36,349 bases of DNA from an uncultured Spirochaetales bacterium. Its GTDB lineage: Bacteria > Spirochaetota > Spirochaetia > Sphaerochaetales > Sphaerochaetaceae. The stretch lies in NCBI GenBank assembly GCA_949300325.1, contig CASGDQ010000025.1:1-36349 (forward strand), given 5' to 3'. Each line of letters starts with the position of its first letter. Position 1 is the stretch's first letter. The notes beneath the pieces were generated by a model that was not told the origin of the DNA, did not search any database, and saw only the letters and a list, made by a program, of their open reading frames with translations. The position numbers and the translations under genes were made by a program. Shown here one piece after another: positions 14,846 through 23,519 of the stretch.

Positions 14846-17049
14846 GTGAAGTAAAAGCCCAATGAAGCCGTACCCTCATAATCGGCATACAGCTTGAATC
14901 CAACAGTGCCGAGCCCGGTCCTATATCCAAATCCGATACAGAATCCCGCAGTGAAATCATTTATCGTTGCAAACGGAGCAAGACGCGAGCCTGTGATATC
15001 CCTGTTGTTCCAAAGAGTATCATTGTCTCCAAGGTGGACCTTGCCGTTATCGAAGCCCTCGCAGTACAATCCTACATCCATGTATATGTCATCCGTGAAT
15101 ATGACCCTGCCTCCGGCTTCCGCCATAAGATAATCCCTGGTGAGCAAGCCGGAAATTGTGGTCCTATAGCTCGAGGCAAGCCTTCCGGGGCCACGGAGGG
15201 AGGATGCTTCAAAATTGATGAAGAATCTCGAGCTGCGGATTGGGGAATAAATGACCGATTCACCCTTGATCGAGAGGCCGTACATCAGAGGAGACATCAG
15301 ATACACTGTCATATTCGAGAAAAGATTGATACCTGGATCGAACGGGAAGGAATCGGAAAGGCCCGCATAATTTAAAGTGAATACAGCCTTTGGGGAAAGC
15401 ACAGGAGTTATTCCTACCACCTCCACACCATCAGCAGACCTTATCGAGCCAAGGGATGTCAGATCAAAGGCCGCAAGAAAATCCAGACGGAGAAGATTCT
15501 TCCATGAGCAAGCTATTCCGCCGCGCATCCTCAGTCCGAAATCCTTTGTCTCAAACCTGTCGTTCCTCTCCCTTATGCTCAACATCGAAAGAGAGCCTAT
15601 CCCTATCTCTGTCTCCGCATACAGGCTGTAGAAATTCTCAAACGGATAATAATATCCGGCAATCAGCGCCATCATCTCATCGACATCCAAGCCGATTCTG
15701 AATATCCCTTCCTTGCCGGGGAAATTGATATCCGCAAAAATATCCAGATGAGGCATGAAATAGAAGCTGAACCTCCTTTCTCCAGTATTGTGGTATCTGC
15801 CTCCCATCGTCAGATCCATGCCCAAGGAAAGAGAGGAGGAAAGCTGCTTATAGTTCTCAGACTCCACATACATTATTCCAGAGGGGAACATCTGATAAGT
15901 TATGGATTTGAGCCTTTCATGGAATTTAAGATACCTTAAAGTCCTTTCAAACTCCTTCATCAAATCCAACGTTGCTGCCTTTCCTTCAAAGTATTCGAAA
16001 TACACGTTGTATTTTTCCAGCCCTGGATAAAGGATCTTTATGATCATGTATTCCGGCCTGTCAAAATAATTCAGGGGTTTCTCAAAATCCCTTTCCTCCA
16101 AATCCGTTTCAAGGCTGTCAAAGATATCCTGATTCTTATCAACATATGTGCGTCCAAGCTCTATGATTTCCTCAAGATTGGAGAAATCCATCGTATTGAA
16201 ATCATAGGTGTCCATCGGGATCACATAATCTGCACCGGCATATTGCCTTGCCGAGTTGATATTCGTCGTCAGATTGAGATATTGGTTCGCTACCCCTGTA
16301 AGGGTATCCAGAACATCCACATCCAGATGCGACGCATTATCCAAAGAGTTGTTCACATCGACGGCAAGCACAATATCGGCACCCAAATCTCTGGCCACAT
16401 CAACTGGAAGATTGTTCACAACTCCACCGTCGATTACATACCTGCCATCATCCAGCACCACAGGAGTGAATATTATCGGCATGGCCATCGATGCTCTTAT
16501 CGCCTCGTAAAGGGAGCCTTGGGAAAAGATTATCTCCTCGCCTGTAAGCAGATTGGTCCCGACGCACCTATATGGTATGGACAACTGGTCAAAATCCCTT
16601 ATGGAGAGCACTCTGCTTAAATTGGTTCTGAGAAAATCTGCAATATACTCGTCGTCTATTATTCCGTTCGATGCGCCGATGCCAAACGAGGAGAAATCAA
16701 TGGATAGCATATTGGAGACATAATCTCCTTCCCCGCCATAAATCTCATCATCGTCCGACTGGGTATATACATTTATAAAGAGATCCATCATCGATCCGCG
16801 GGTAATAAGATCCCTCAATTGCTTCGTATCATATCCCGCGCTGTAAAAAGCTCCGATCAGAGCCCCCATGCTTGTGCCGACTATATAATCAGGATAGATC
16901 CCCCTCTTCTCAAGCTCCTCCAAAACTGCTATATGAGCTACTCCGCGGGCTCCTCCTCCGGAGAGGACCAAAGCGAACGTAGGCTCTTTTGCAAAAACAG
17001 AGAATACAAAAAAGACGGACAGCAGAAACAAGGACAGTGTTTTTTTCAT
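14842..17049 (-). CDS. Patatin-like phospholipase with C-terminal outer-membrane barrel (type Vd-like)
   Basis: A signal peptide (1-20, ending VFA) leads to a patatin lipase domain (about 24-300). It has the oxyanion motif GGGARG (31-36), the nucleophile S60 in GTSMG, and D207 in the DGG motif, so a Ser-Asp dyad is intact. A POTRA-like region (about 325-405) follows, and then about 300 residues of alternating amphipathic strands ending in the aromatic-rich YADYEGTASLGFYFT. This is the layout of PlpD/FplA type Vd autotransporters: a lipase exported through its own 16-strand barrel. I use the ATG at 17049 with GGAG 9 nt upstream. A TTG five codons earlier overlaps fmt and spoils the signal peptide. 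Confidence 0.85.
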   Translation of the reverse strand: MKKTLSLFLLSVFFVFSVFAKEPTFALVLSGGGARGVAHIAVLEELEKRGIYPDYIVGTSMGALIGAFYSAGYDTKQLRDLITRGSMMDLFINVYTQSDDDEIYGGEGDYVSNMLSIDFSSFGIGASNGIIDDEYIADFLRTNLSRVLSIRDFDQLSIPYRCVGTNLLTGEEIIFSQGSLYEAIRASMAMPIIFTPVVLDDGRYVIDGGVVNNLPVDVARDLGADIVLAVDVNNSLDNASHLDVDVLDTLTGVANQYLNLTTNINSARQYAGADYVIPMDTYDFNTMDFSNLEEIIELGRTYVDKNQDIFDSLETDLEERDFEKPLNYFDRPEYMIIKILYPGLEKYNVYFEYFEGKAATLDLMKEFERTLRYLKFHERLKSITYQMFPSGIMYVESENYKQLSSSLSLGMDLTMGGRYHNTGERRFSFYFMPHLDIFADINFPGKEGIFRIGLDVDEMMALIAGYYYPFENFYSLYAETEIGIGSLSMLSIRERNDRFETKDFGLRMRGGIACSWKNLLRLDFLAAFDLTSLGSIRSADGVEVVGITPVLSPKAVFTLNYAGLSDSFPFDPGINLFSNMTVYLMSPLMYGLSIKGESVIYSPIRSSRFFINFEASSLRGPGRLASSYRTTISGLLTRDYLMAEAGGRVIFTDDIYMDVGLYCEGFDNGKVHLGDNDTLWNNRDITGSRLAPFATINDFTAGFCIGFGYRTGLGTVGFKLYADYEGTASLGFYFT

Positions 17050-17053
17050 CGAA

Positions 17054-17983
17054 TCATTCTCCAAGCTTTGCAGACAATACAGCTCTGTTTCCGTTTACGA
17101 ACGCACCGGCATCCATTTCTTTCTTAGCCTCCGCCTGCAGCCTTGATGCATAAAGATAACAATCAGAAGCCGCAATCTTCAGCCCTTTTCCCTTCTCATA
17201 TCCGACAACCGTCCCCGGCTCTTCTGCAGAGGGCTCGAAATTATCGAAAACCGAACCGTAGACACCTGTTATGAAAAGACTCTTGCCTTGGAATACGGTG
17301 CGGGCCTTCGGCCAAGGATAGCAGGCGCGGATCTGGGCATGGAGGATGCGTGCGGGCTTATGGAAATCCAGTATCCCGTCTTCTTTTTTTATAAAAGAGG
17401 AAAAACTTGCTTCCCCTTCCTGCGGCCGCGGCGGATAGTTTGAAATATCACAGAACGTGCTAACCGCAAGATCGGAGGCAAAAGAGGCAACCCTTTCAGA
17501 AAGCGTGTCCTGGCTCTCTTTTCCATCGAGAGGAAAGCCAAAGGAATTGATAATATCCCCCGAATCGACCTCGAGAGCAATCTTCTGTATGCTTATCCCG
17601 CAAACACGATCCATATTGCGTATGGTCTCATAAATCGGCGCGCATCCACGGTATTTGGGAAGAAGCGACGGATGGATGTTGAACGCATCCTTAAAAAGAG
17701 CAAGGAATTTCGGTCCGAAAATCTTTCCATAACAGAAAGACACCAGGGTATCCGAATCATATTCCGCTAAGAGCCTTCTTGCCTCGGATCCGAGGTGTTC
17801 AGGCTGCAGCACCGGAAGCCCAAGCTCCAATGCCTTGACCTTGACAGGAGGAGCAATGAGCGCACTGCCCCGTTTTCCAGGCTCGTCAGGAGAGCAAAGG
17901 ACTGCGGAAATGAGATTTTTCCGATAAAGCGCCTCGAGAGTCGGGACAGCGATCTCCCCTGTTGCGGCAAAAAGAATCCTCAT
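17054..17983 (-). CDS. fmt: Methionyl-tRNA formyltransferase
   Basis: It formylates initiator Met-tRNA with 10-formyl-THF. The N-terminal Rossmann-type domain (about 1-200) has the catalytic N102/H104 in FNIHPSLLPKYRG and D140 in LEVDSGDII. The C-terminal OB-like tRNA-binding domain follows (about 205-309). Length 309 is normal. It overlaps def by 4 nt (ATGA), and the def-fmt pair is the classic couple for N-terminal formyl addition and removal. Confidence 0.96.
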   Translation of the reverse strand: MRILFAATGEIAVPTLEALYRKNLISAVLCSPDEPGKRGSALIAPPVKVKALELGLPVLQPEHLGSEARRLLAEYDSDTLVSFCYGKIFGPKFLALFKDAFNIHPSLLPKYRGCAPIYETIRNMDRVCGISIQKIALEVDSGDIINSFGFPLDGKESQDTLSERVASFASDLAVSTFCDISNYPPRPQEGEASFSSFIKKEDGILDFHKPARILHAQIRACYPWPKARTVFQGKSLFITGVYGSVFDNFEPSAEEPGTVVGYEKGKGLKIAASDCYLYASRLQAEAKKEMDAGAFVNGNRAVLSAKLGE

Positions 17984-18489
17984 CTTAATTTCCTGCCCTT
18001 TTTCTGCCTTTTATAAAAAAGCTTCTCCATCCTCTCTCTTTCCTTATCATCAAGATGGTCTACAAAAAGGATGCCGTTAAGATGATCATTCTCATGCTGG
18101 ATGACCCTGGCGAGCATGCCGTCGGCCTCGATGGTGAAATGCTTGCCCGAAAGATCCTGAGCCTGCACTTTGACCCTCTGAGGACGTATGACCTCATGAT
18201 ACAATCCGGGGATGGAAAGGCATCCCTCCTCGTACGGGCATTCCTCTATGCTCGTTTCCAATATTTCCGGATTGATGAAAACATATCTGCTGTCTTCACC
18301 ACGACGGAGATCGACGATGAAAAATCTTTCGCTGACCCCTACCTGAGGAGCTGCAAGCCCGACTCCATCGGCTTCCACCAAGGTATCAAACATCGCATCG
18401 ACAAGCATTTTGAGCGCATCGTCGAAAACGGTCACTTTTTTATTTTCGGCCCTTAGGACCTCATCGCCTAACGTAAAAATATCCAACAT
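17980..18489 (-). CDS. def: Peptide deformylase
   Basis: A 169-residue metallo-hydrolase that removes the formyl group from nascent proteins. All three motifs are present: GVGLAAPQVG, EEGCLSIPG (metal ligand C90) and QHENDHLNG (H132, catalytic E133, H136). I place the start at the ATG at 18489, the family start (MLDIFTLGDEVLR). The frame extends seven codons further to a TTG but lacks support. There is no clear Shine-Dalgarno, and an extended -10 box lies 6 nt upstream, so it may also be made from a leaderless message in addition to read-through from priA. Confidence 0.95.
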   Translation of the reverse strand: MLDIFTLGDEVLRAENKKVTVFDDALKMLVDAMFDTLVEADGVGLAAPQVGVSERFFIVDLRRGEDSRYVFINPEILETSIEECPYEEGCLSIPGLYHEVIRPQRVKVQAQDLSGKHFTIEADGMLARVIQHENDHLNGILFVDHLDDKERERMEKLFYKRQKKGRKLR

Positions 18490-18495
18490 GCTTAA

Positions 18496-18504
18496 AATAT
18501 AGCA
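18496..18504 (-). promoter_or_regulatory. Extended -10 box directly before def
   Basis: On the minus strand the TGC and TATATT (18504-18496) end 6 nt before the def ATG. It has the TGn extended -10 form and no Shine-Dalgarno between it and the start. No strong -35 is seen. A transcript would begin at or within a base or two of the ATG. Confidence 0.45.
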
Positions 18505-18529
18505 CAACAAGCGGATATTTATAAACCAT

Positions 18530-20506
18530 TCACATCATATCTATGGGATCTGTATCGATTTCCAGATAAGTGGATGACGGGGCTTTGTAGGAAGATAAAA
18601 AGGTATCCAAAAGATTCAAAAGCAGGGAAAATGACTTCTCGCTGCTTCTGACAAGCACATGATAGCGGTAATAGGTGTTCTTTCTTTCAATCAGGCAGGA
18701 TGAAGGAGGAAAAACCTCTATGCCGTCTTTTTTCCCGATTACAGCGGATATGCTTGAATAAAGCCCATCGATTGCAGACGAGGCCTTTTCTTCGTTCTTT
18801 GAGCGTATTGTGAAATTCACAAGCCTGGAATAAGGCGGAAAACCGACCTTCCTTCTTTCCGAGAGCTCAAAGTAATAGAAATCCTCGACCCTTCCGCTTT
18901 CTACAGCCCTTATGGCAGGATTTGCGACCTGGCTGGTCTGGATCACCACCTTTCCATCCGCCCTGTACCGCCCCACCCGGCCCGCAACCTGCTCAAGAAG
19001 CTGGAATGTCCTTTCATCTGCCCGGAAATCCGGCAGGAAGATGGTTGCATCAGCGTTCACCACCCCGACAAGGGTAGCCTTTGGAAAATTCAGCCCCTTT
19101 GCAATCATCTGGGTCCCGATAAGAATATCTATTTCGCCGTTTTTGAAATCATTGAGCGTTTTGCGGATGAAATTCTTATCGCCCTCCGCGCTGTCGCTGT
19201 CAAGGCGGACTATCTTCTTAAATGGGAAGAGCGCATTGAGCTCCTCCTCTATCATCTCCGTCCCGCCGCCGCAGACGATAAGATCATGGCTGTGGCAGGA
19301 CGGACAGGCATCGGGAAGCTTTTCCGAATACCCGCAGGTATGGCATACAAGCCGGCGTTTTGATTTGTGGTAAGTGAGGGAAATCGAGCAATTGGGACAT
19401 TTCACAGCCTCTCCGCAGCTGTTACACATGATCCCATGGGCATATCCCCTCCTGTTCAAAAACAGGATGACACCGTTTCCTTTTTCCAGTTCCTCGGTCA
19501 TCTGACCTGCAAGGATCGGAGAGATGTTTCCGCTCTGGCCAAGAAGGCTAACGATCCTTACTGAAGGGAATGCCCCCTCCCCGATCCTGCTGCCCATCCT
19601 GAGCGTCTCTATCCTTCCTTCCCTCATCATCTCGAACGCCTCAAACGAAGGAGTGGCAGAGCCCATTATCAGCGGACAGGAGGAAATCCTGCTCCTCATC
19701 TGCGCCACCTGCCTGGCATGATAACGCGGCGTGGAGCTGGATTTATAAGAATTCTCATGCTCCTCATCCAGTATTATCAGCCCGAGATTCTTAAAAGGTG
19801 CAAAGCATGCGCTGCGCGCCCCGATAACGAGATCGACCTCCCCCTTTCTTATCATGGCCGCAGATTTAAGGCGCTGCGAAGGAGTCAAAGAGGAATGCAG
19901 GATTGAAACCCTTTTTGAAAACCTGAGATAAACCTCCGAAGACATCTGCTCTGTGAGGGTTATCTCCGGCACGAGGTAGAGCACCTGGGCTCCGGAAGAA
20001 ATCACCTTTTCAGCGATCCTGAGATAAACCTCGCTTTTCCCGCTTCCAGTCACTCCATGAAGGTAGAAGATCCTCTTTCCCTTCTCATAGGAAGACCAGA
20101 AATCCTTTATCACACGTTCCTGATCCTCTGTAAGCGTTTCTATCGAGCAAAAGGGGCTTTGCTCGTAAAATGGGCTGTTTTCCACTTCTCTGCGTGCGTT
20201 CGGCACCATCAAAGACAGGCACTGCCCTAAGGAAGCCTTATAAAGATGGGCCATGCTCCTGCCAAGCTCGACCAGCTCGCCGGTTATCACCATCTCCTTA
20301 TCCACTACCTTCTTGATAGCCTTGATCTCAAAATCGCCTTCGGGGCGCACATCAGAAGTCTCAAGCACAAAACCGGTCATAGTCCTTGCTCCGAAAGGCA
20401 CAACCACACGTCGGAACAATATATCCGGATCTGCAAACTCGTCATAACTGTATGTAAAGGTGCTGGTCCTTATCGGAACATTCAAAGAAACGAGCGCATA
20501 TCTCAT
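18530..20506 (-). CDS. priA: Primosomal replication restart helicase PriA
   Basis: A 658-residue 3'-5' DNA helicase that restarts stalled forks. The N-terminal DNA-binding domain (about 1-105) is followed by Walker A GVTGSGKS (151-158), the DEEH box in ILDEEHENSY, and GSATPSFE. The zinc-binding insert of paired cysteines starts CNSCGEAVKCPNC and continues with CHTCG and CPSCH. Motifs V and VI are GTQMIAKGLNFP and QVAGRVGR. The ATG at 20506 overlaps the upstream stop as ATGA and matches the family start; the frame extends 12 codons farther without support. Confidence 0.97.
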   Translation of the reverse strand: MRYALVSLNVPIRTSTFTYSYDEFADPDILFRRVVVPFGARTMTGFVLETSDVRPEGDFEIKAIKKVVDKEMVITGELVELGRSMAHLYKASLGQCLSLMVPNARREVENSPFYEQSPFCSIETLTEDQERVIKDFWSSYEKGKRIFYLHGVTGSGKSEVYLRIAEKVISSGAQVLYLVPEITLTEQMSSEVYLRFSKRVSILHSSLTPSQRLKSAAMIRKGEVDLVIGARSACFAPFKNLGLIILDEEHENSYKSSSTPRYHARQVAQMRSRISSCPLIMGSATPSFEAFEMMREGRIETLRMGSRIGEGAFPSVRIVSLLGQSGNISPILAGQMTEELEKGNGVILFLNRRGYAHGIMCNSCGEAVKCPNCSISLTYHKSKRRLVCHTCGYSEKLPDACPSCHSHDLIVCGGGTEMIEEELNALFPFKKIVRLDSDSAEGDKNFIRKTLNDFKNGEIDILIGTQMIAKGLNFPKATLVGVVNADATIFLPDFRADERTFQLLEQVAGRVGRYRADGKVVIQTSQVANPAIRAVESGRVEDFYYFELSERRKVGFPPYSRLVNFTIRSKNEEKASSAIDGLYSSISAVIGKKDGIEVFPPSSCLIERKNTYYRYHVLVRSSEKSFSLLLNLLDTFLSSYKAPSSTYLEIDTDPIDMM

Positions 20507-21147
20507 TCCAATGCCGATCCTATGACCTTGAGATCTTCCCAAACCTTTTTTTTCAGCATGCCGTTTTCAATGCACTCCCTTTGGGAATATGTGGCGAAAG
20601 TCTTGATGCCATTTATCGAAAAGCAGCGCACACTCGCCCTGAGCAAATCGAATGCATCCTTTTTACGTAGCATATATCTGGCACAATCCACACCGAACAG
20701 AACCAGCAATTTGGGATGATAAGAAGAGATCTCCGCTTTCAGATGATCCTTGCAGGCATCCGCATATTCTGCATCAAAGGAATCGGAAGGACATTTCAAG
20801 ATGGACAAAAGAGCACGTCTGGACCTTTCGATGCCCAAGGCGGACATCTGGCGCTCATACATATTCATGGCATCGCTATTTAGCGGAGAATCCGGATTCT
20901 CCGGCTTGGCTATGATGAAAAGGACCTCCGCCGAGCCTGGATTGAAATAGAAGCCATGTCCCGCCCTGTTCTTCCATAGCGGGCATCTGCGGCACTCTTC
21001 TTCAGCAAAACCCTTTTGCTCATCCTTTTCGATTGCAAGATACTCCAGCCTCTCATTTTTCTCAAAAAGGTTATCTCCGCTCAGCGCAGCCTCCGCCTCA
21101 TCAAGGATGCCTAAAAAATATGATATGTCCTCTCTATTCTTATCCAT
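20503..21147 (-). CDS. Degenerate uracil-DNA glycosylase (family 4)-like protein
   Basis: A 214-residue protein with the UDG fold pattern of family 4/5. The four iron-sulfur cysteines are kept: ECRRCPLW (C52, C55), then LKCPSDSFDAEYADAC (C119, C132), with family-like spacing. LLVLFGVDCARYML matches the conserved 'LGxxA' strand. But the uracil-pocket motif A (GEAPG in true enzymes) reads IAKPENPDS here, and the HPS motif near the end reads ATYSQRE. It is therefore probably not an active glycosylase in the usual sense, perhaps a cluster-bearing DNA-binding relative. The start at 21147 overlaps truA by 8 nt. It lies directly ahead of priA, a replication gene. Confidence 0.7.
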   Translation of the reverse strand: MDKNREDISYFLGILDEAEAALSGDNLFEKNERLEYLAIEKDEQKGFAEEECRRCPLWKNRAGHGFYFNPGSAEVLFIIAKPENPDSPLNSDAMNMYERQMSALGIERSRRALLSILKCPSDSFDAEYADACKDHLKAEISSYHPKLLVLFGVDCARYMLRKKDAFDLLRASVRCFSINGIKTFATYSQRECIENGMLKKKVWEDLKVIGSALE

Positions 21148-21982
21148 TATGCTTCTCAAACCAATCGTACTTCATTCTATCATAGCTTATATCGGCAAGA
21201 TAGAGCCCATCTGGAGGAGCGGTCTTGCCTGCAAGATGCCTGTCTTTGGAGGATAAGACCTCTCCAAAGGTTTCAGAGGGCACCTGCTTGGCGGAAAATT
21301 CGAGCATCGTGCCCACCATGCTTCTTACCTGATGGTATAAAAACGCATTTCCTGCAACCCGATAGCGGATAAGCGGATTGCCATAGGCATCCTCGAGGCT
21401 GTCCCAAGCTGAAAGGTAGATGTCGCGGAATCTGGACAGGCTCTTGTCACGGGCAGAGCAGAATGTGGTGAAATCATGCGTTCCGAAAATATGGGCGGCA
21501 TATCCGTTGAGCAGCGCCAAATCAGGAAGCGTCTTAACCTGCGTGACATGTCCGGAATCAAACGGCAGAAAATGCAGCTCGTCCTTCACAAGGTACCAGT
21601 ATTCCCGCGACTGGGTCGAAAACCTTGCATGAAACAAAGGCCCTGCATCGGAGGAGGAAAGGATCCGGATATGTTTTTCGAGCCTGGTGTTGAGTATGAT
21701 CCTGTATTTCTCCGGATCGATCCTGCTTGAGGTGTCGAAATGGGCAACCTGCATCAGGGCATGCACCCCCGCATCGGTCCTGCCTGAACCGAAAATATGC
21801 ACCTTATGGTTCACCACATCTTTCAATTCGTTCTCCAGACGTTCCTGCACAGAAAGGCCGTCCTCCTGGCTTTGCCATCCATGATAGAAGGATCCGTCGT
21901 AGCTCAATACAAGCTTGATCCTTCTTTCACCCTCCGCCGGAGGAAAAAAGCTTTCAGGTCTGTTCCAATCTGCTCTAGACAT
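21140..21982 (-). CDS. truA: tRNA pseudouridine synthase A
   Basis: It makes pseudouridine at positions 38-40 of tRNA anticodon arms. The catalytic motif GSGRTDAGVHAL has D70. It also shows LVLSYDGSFYHGWQ near the start, SREYWYLV, HDFTTFCSA and FLYHQVRSMVGTML. The length is 280 from the ATG at 21982, which overlaps acpS by 8 nt. The longer upstream frame adds a proline/tryptophan-rich stretch that reads as acpS coding in another frame, so it was dropped. Confidence 0.95.
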   Translation of the reverse strand: MSRADWNRPESFFPPAEGERRIKLVLSYDGSFYHGWQSQEDGLSVQERLENELKDVVNHKVHIFGSGRTDAGVHALMQVAHFDTSSRIDPEKYRIILNTRLEKHIRILSSSDAGPLFHARFSTQSREYWYLVKDELHFLPFDSGHVTQVKTLPDLALLNGYAAHIFGTHDFTTFCSARDKSLSRFRDIYLSAWDSLEDAYGNPLIRYRVAGNAFLYHQVRSMVGTMLEFSAKQVPSETFGEVLSSKDRHLAGKTAPPDGLYLADISYDRMKYDWFEKHNG

Positions 21983-22322
21983 CTTCAAGCACCACCATGG
22001 CAACGGAATACCCCTTCTCATGAGAAAGGGACAAATGGATCCTTTTTTTCACCCAGGGCTCCTTGTTGATGACAATGGCCGGCAATCCATCGGCATTCTC
22101 AAACACCTCGATATCCTTCGGCTGAATAGTTCCGAATCCAGTGCCCATAGCTTTGACAAAAGCCTCCTTAGAAGCAAAACGGGAGGCAAAATATTCCTCC
22201 TTAGCTTCTCTCGAGAGCCCTTCCTTGATTTCATTTTCTGTAAAAATCTTTTTTAGAAAGCCTGGGGATTTATTACAAAAACGGCTGTTTTCGATTATAT
22301 CGACACCGATGCCGGCTATCAT
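21975..22322 (-). CDS. acpS: Holo-[acyl-carrier-protein] synthase
   Basis: A 115-residue enzyme that transfers 4'-phosphopantetheine from CoA to acyl carrier protein. The Mg-binding D8 in GIGVDIIE and E53 in RFASKEAFVKAMGTG are in place, and HLSLSHEKGYSVAM closes the domain as in the family. The start overlaps ybbR by 4 nt (ATGA). It gives fatty-acid and lipid synthesis a link within this unit. Confidence 0.95.
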   Translation of the reverse strand: MIAGIGVDIIENSRFCNKSPGFLKKIFTENEIKEGLSREAKEEYFASRFASKEAFVKAMGTGFGTIQPKDIEVFENADGLPAIVINKEPWVKKRIHLSLSHEKGYSVAMVVLEDV

Positions 22323-22714
22323 TGCGCTTCCTCTTGGGCAAACAGTATCCTCACGCTAGAGGGCTGGGCCTTTACTGAAATACTGTTCTTCTTGTAAATG
22401 TCTTCCTTGTACTCAAGCACAACAGGAGCCCGTGAGATGCCGACGGAGGAGACCTGCGAAAAATCGGCATAAGCCATGATCTGCGCCGGCTCCACCAGAT
22501 AGATTATGCTCTCATCGCCGGAAATCACGATATCCACAGTCTCCGGAACAAGGCTTTCCGCCTCATACTCCAAAGGAAGAATGACTTTCAATGGGATCGT
22601 CACCACCCTGCTGGTTACGTTGTAAAACTGCACAACAAGGACCACGAGCAGCGCAATAAGGAAAGATAATACCTTGACACCCCAATTCGACAGGAACTTA
22701 TGATTCTGCTTCAT
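22319..22714 (-). CDS. cdaR: YbbR-domain protein (CdaR-like, single repeat)
   Basis: A 131-residue membrane-anchored protein: a short cytosolic start, one transmembrane helix (about 13-31) and one extracytoplasmic YbbR domain (about 35-125, with VVTIPLKVILPLEYEAE and VPETVDIVISGDE). Bacillus CdaR has several YbbR repeats; this one is short, as in some spirochaetes. It overlaps cdaA by 17 nt with AAGGAG upstream, so it is likely the cyclase partner that modulates c-di-AMP synthesis. The start at 22714 fits the topology better than one 13 codons earlier. Confidence 0.85.
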   Translation of the reverse strand: MKQNHKFLSNWGVKVLSFLIALLVVLVVQFYNVTSRVVTIPLKVILPLEYEAESLVPETVDIVISGDESIIYLVEPAQIMAYADFSQVSSVGISRAPVVLEYKEDIYKKNSISVKAQPSSVRILFAQEEAQ

Positions 22715-23519
22715 TTGCACTCTGCTCCTTAACTTCCTGAGGCAGCACGTCACGATATGTGAACAGCGCCAAGAGGACCTTCTTTATCGTCTCATTCGAA
22801 AGGTTGTAATAAATGTTTGCATTATATGCCAGGCTTATGGCCCCGGTTTCCTCGGAAACCACCAGCACTATCGCATCGGATTCCTCGGCTAGGCCCAGCG
22901 CCGCCCTATGACGTGTGCCGAAGCTTGCCTTTATTCCGGTCTGCTCGCTGAGCGGAAGATAACAGGCTGCGTATGTGATCCTTCCGCCCTGGATCACGCA
23001 AGCGCCGTCATGAAGGGGCGTATCATGATCGAATATCGTCAATATCAATGTGGAGGAAAGATCCGCATTGAGCTTGGTTCCGGAATCGAGAACGCTCTTT
23101 ATATCGATATGGCGGGGGAAAACTATCAAAGCGCCCCTCTTTTTCTCGACAAGGATATTGCAGGCATTCAATATGCTGTCTATCTGTTCGCCCGTAGTCT
23201 GGGATCCTATCCTGAAAAAACGCCCGTTGCGGATGAAAGAGGAAGAGAACGCCCTCCTCAGCTCAGGATGGTAGAACACGAAAAGAAGAAGAAGGAATGG
23301 AAGGAAGCATTTCTCGATGAGATATGTCAGCACATCCAGACCAAGCATCTTGAAAATCGCATAGCTCAGCAGGATGTAGAACAGAATGAACACCATCTGC
23401 TTGGCCTTGCTTTCGGCAAGCGCGATATAAATCCTGTAGAATATGAAAGCGAGGATGAATACCTCCGCCAGCAGGCGCAGGTAATCGACAACCGTAAGGG
23501 TGGTCAGTACTTCCAGCAT
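22698..23519 (-). CDS. cdaA: Diadenylate cyclase (CdaA/DisA_N type)
   Basis: A 273-residue c-di-AMP synthase. Three membrane helices (about 12-34, 41-60, 64-84) precede the DAC domain (about 95-250), which has the active-site DHDTPLHDGAC (D171-G-A) and GTRHRAALG (RHR). It makes c-di-AMP from two ATP at the membrane. The ATG abuts the glpK stop (TAAATG), so it is cotranscribed with glpK and followed by ybbR/cdaR and acpS. Confidence 0.96.
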   Translation of the reverse strand: MLEVLTTLTVVDYLRLLAEVFILAFIFYRIYIALAESKAKQMVFILFYILLSYAIFKMLGLDVLTYLIEKCFLPFLLLLFVFYHPELRRAFSSSFIRNGRFFRIGSQTTGEQIDSILNACNILVEKKRGALIVFPRHIDIKSVLDSGTKLNADLSSTLILTIFDHDTPLHDGACVIQGGRITYAACYLPLSEQTGIKASFGTRHRAALGLAEESDAIVLVVSEETGAISLAYNANIYYNLSNETIKKVLLALFTYRDVLPQEVKEQSANEAES

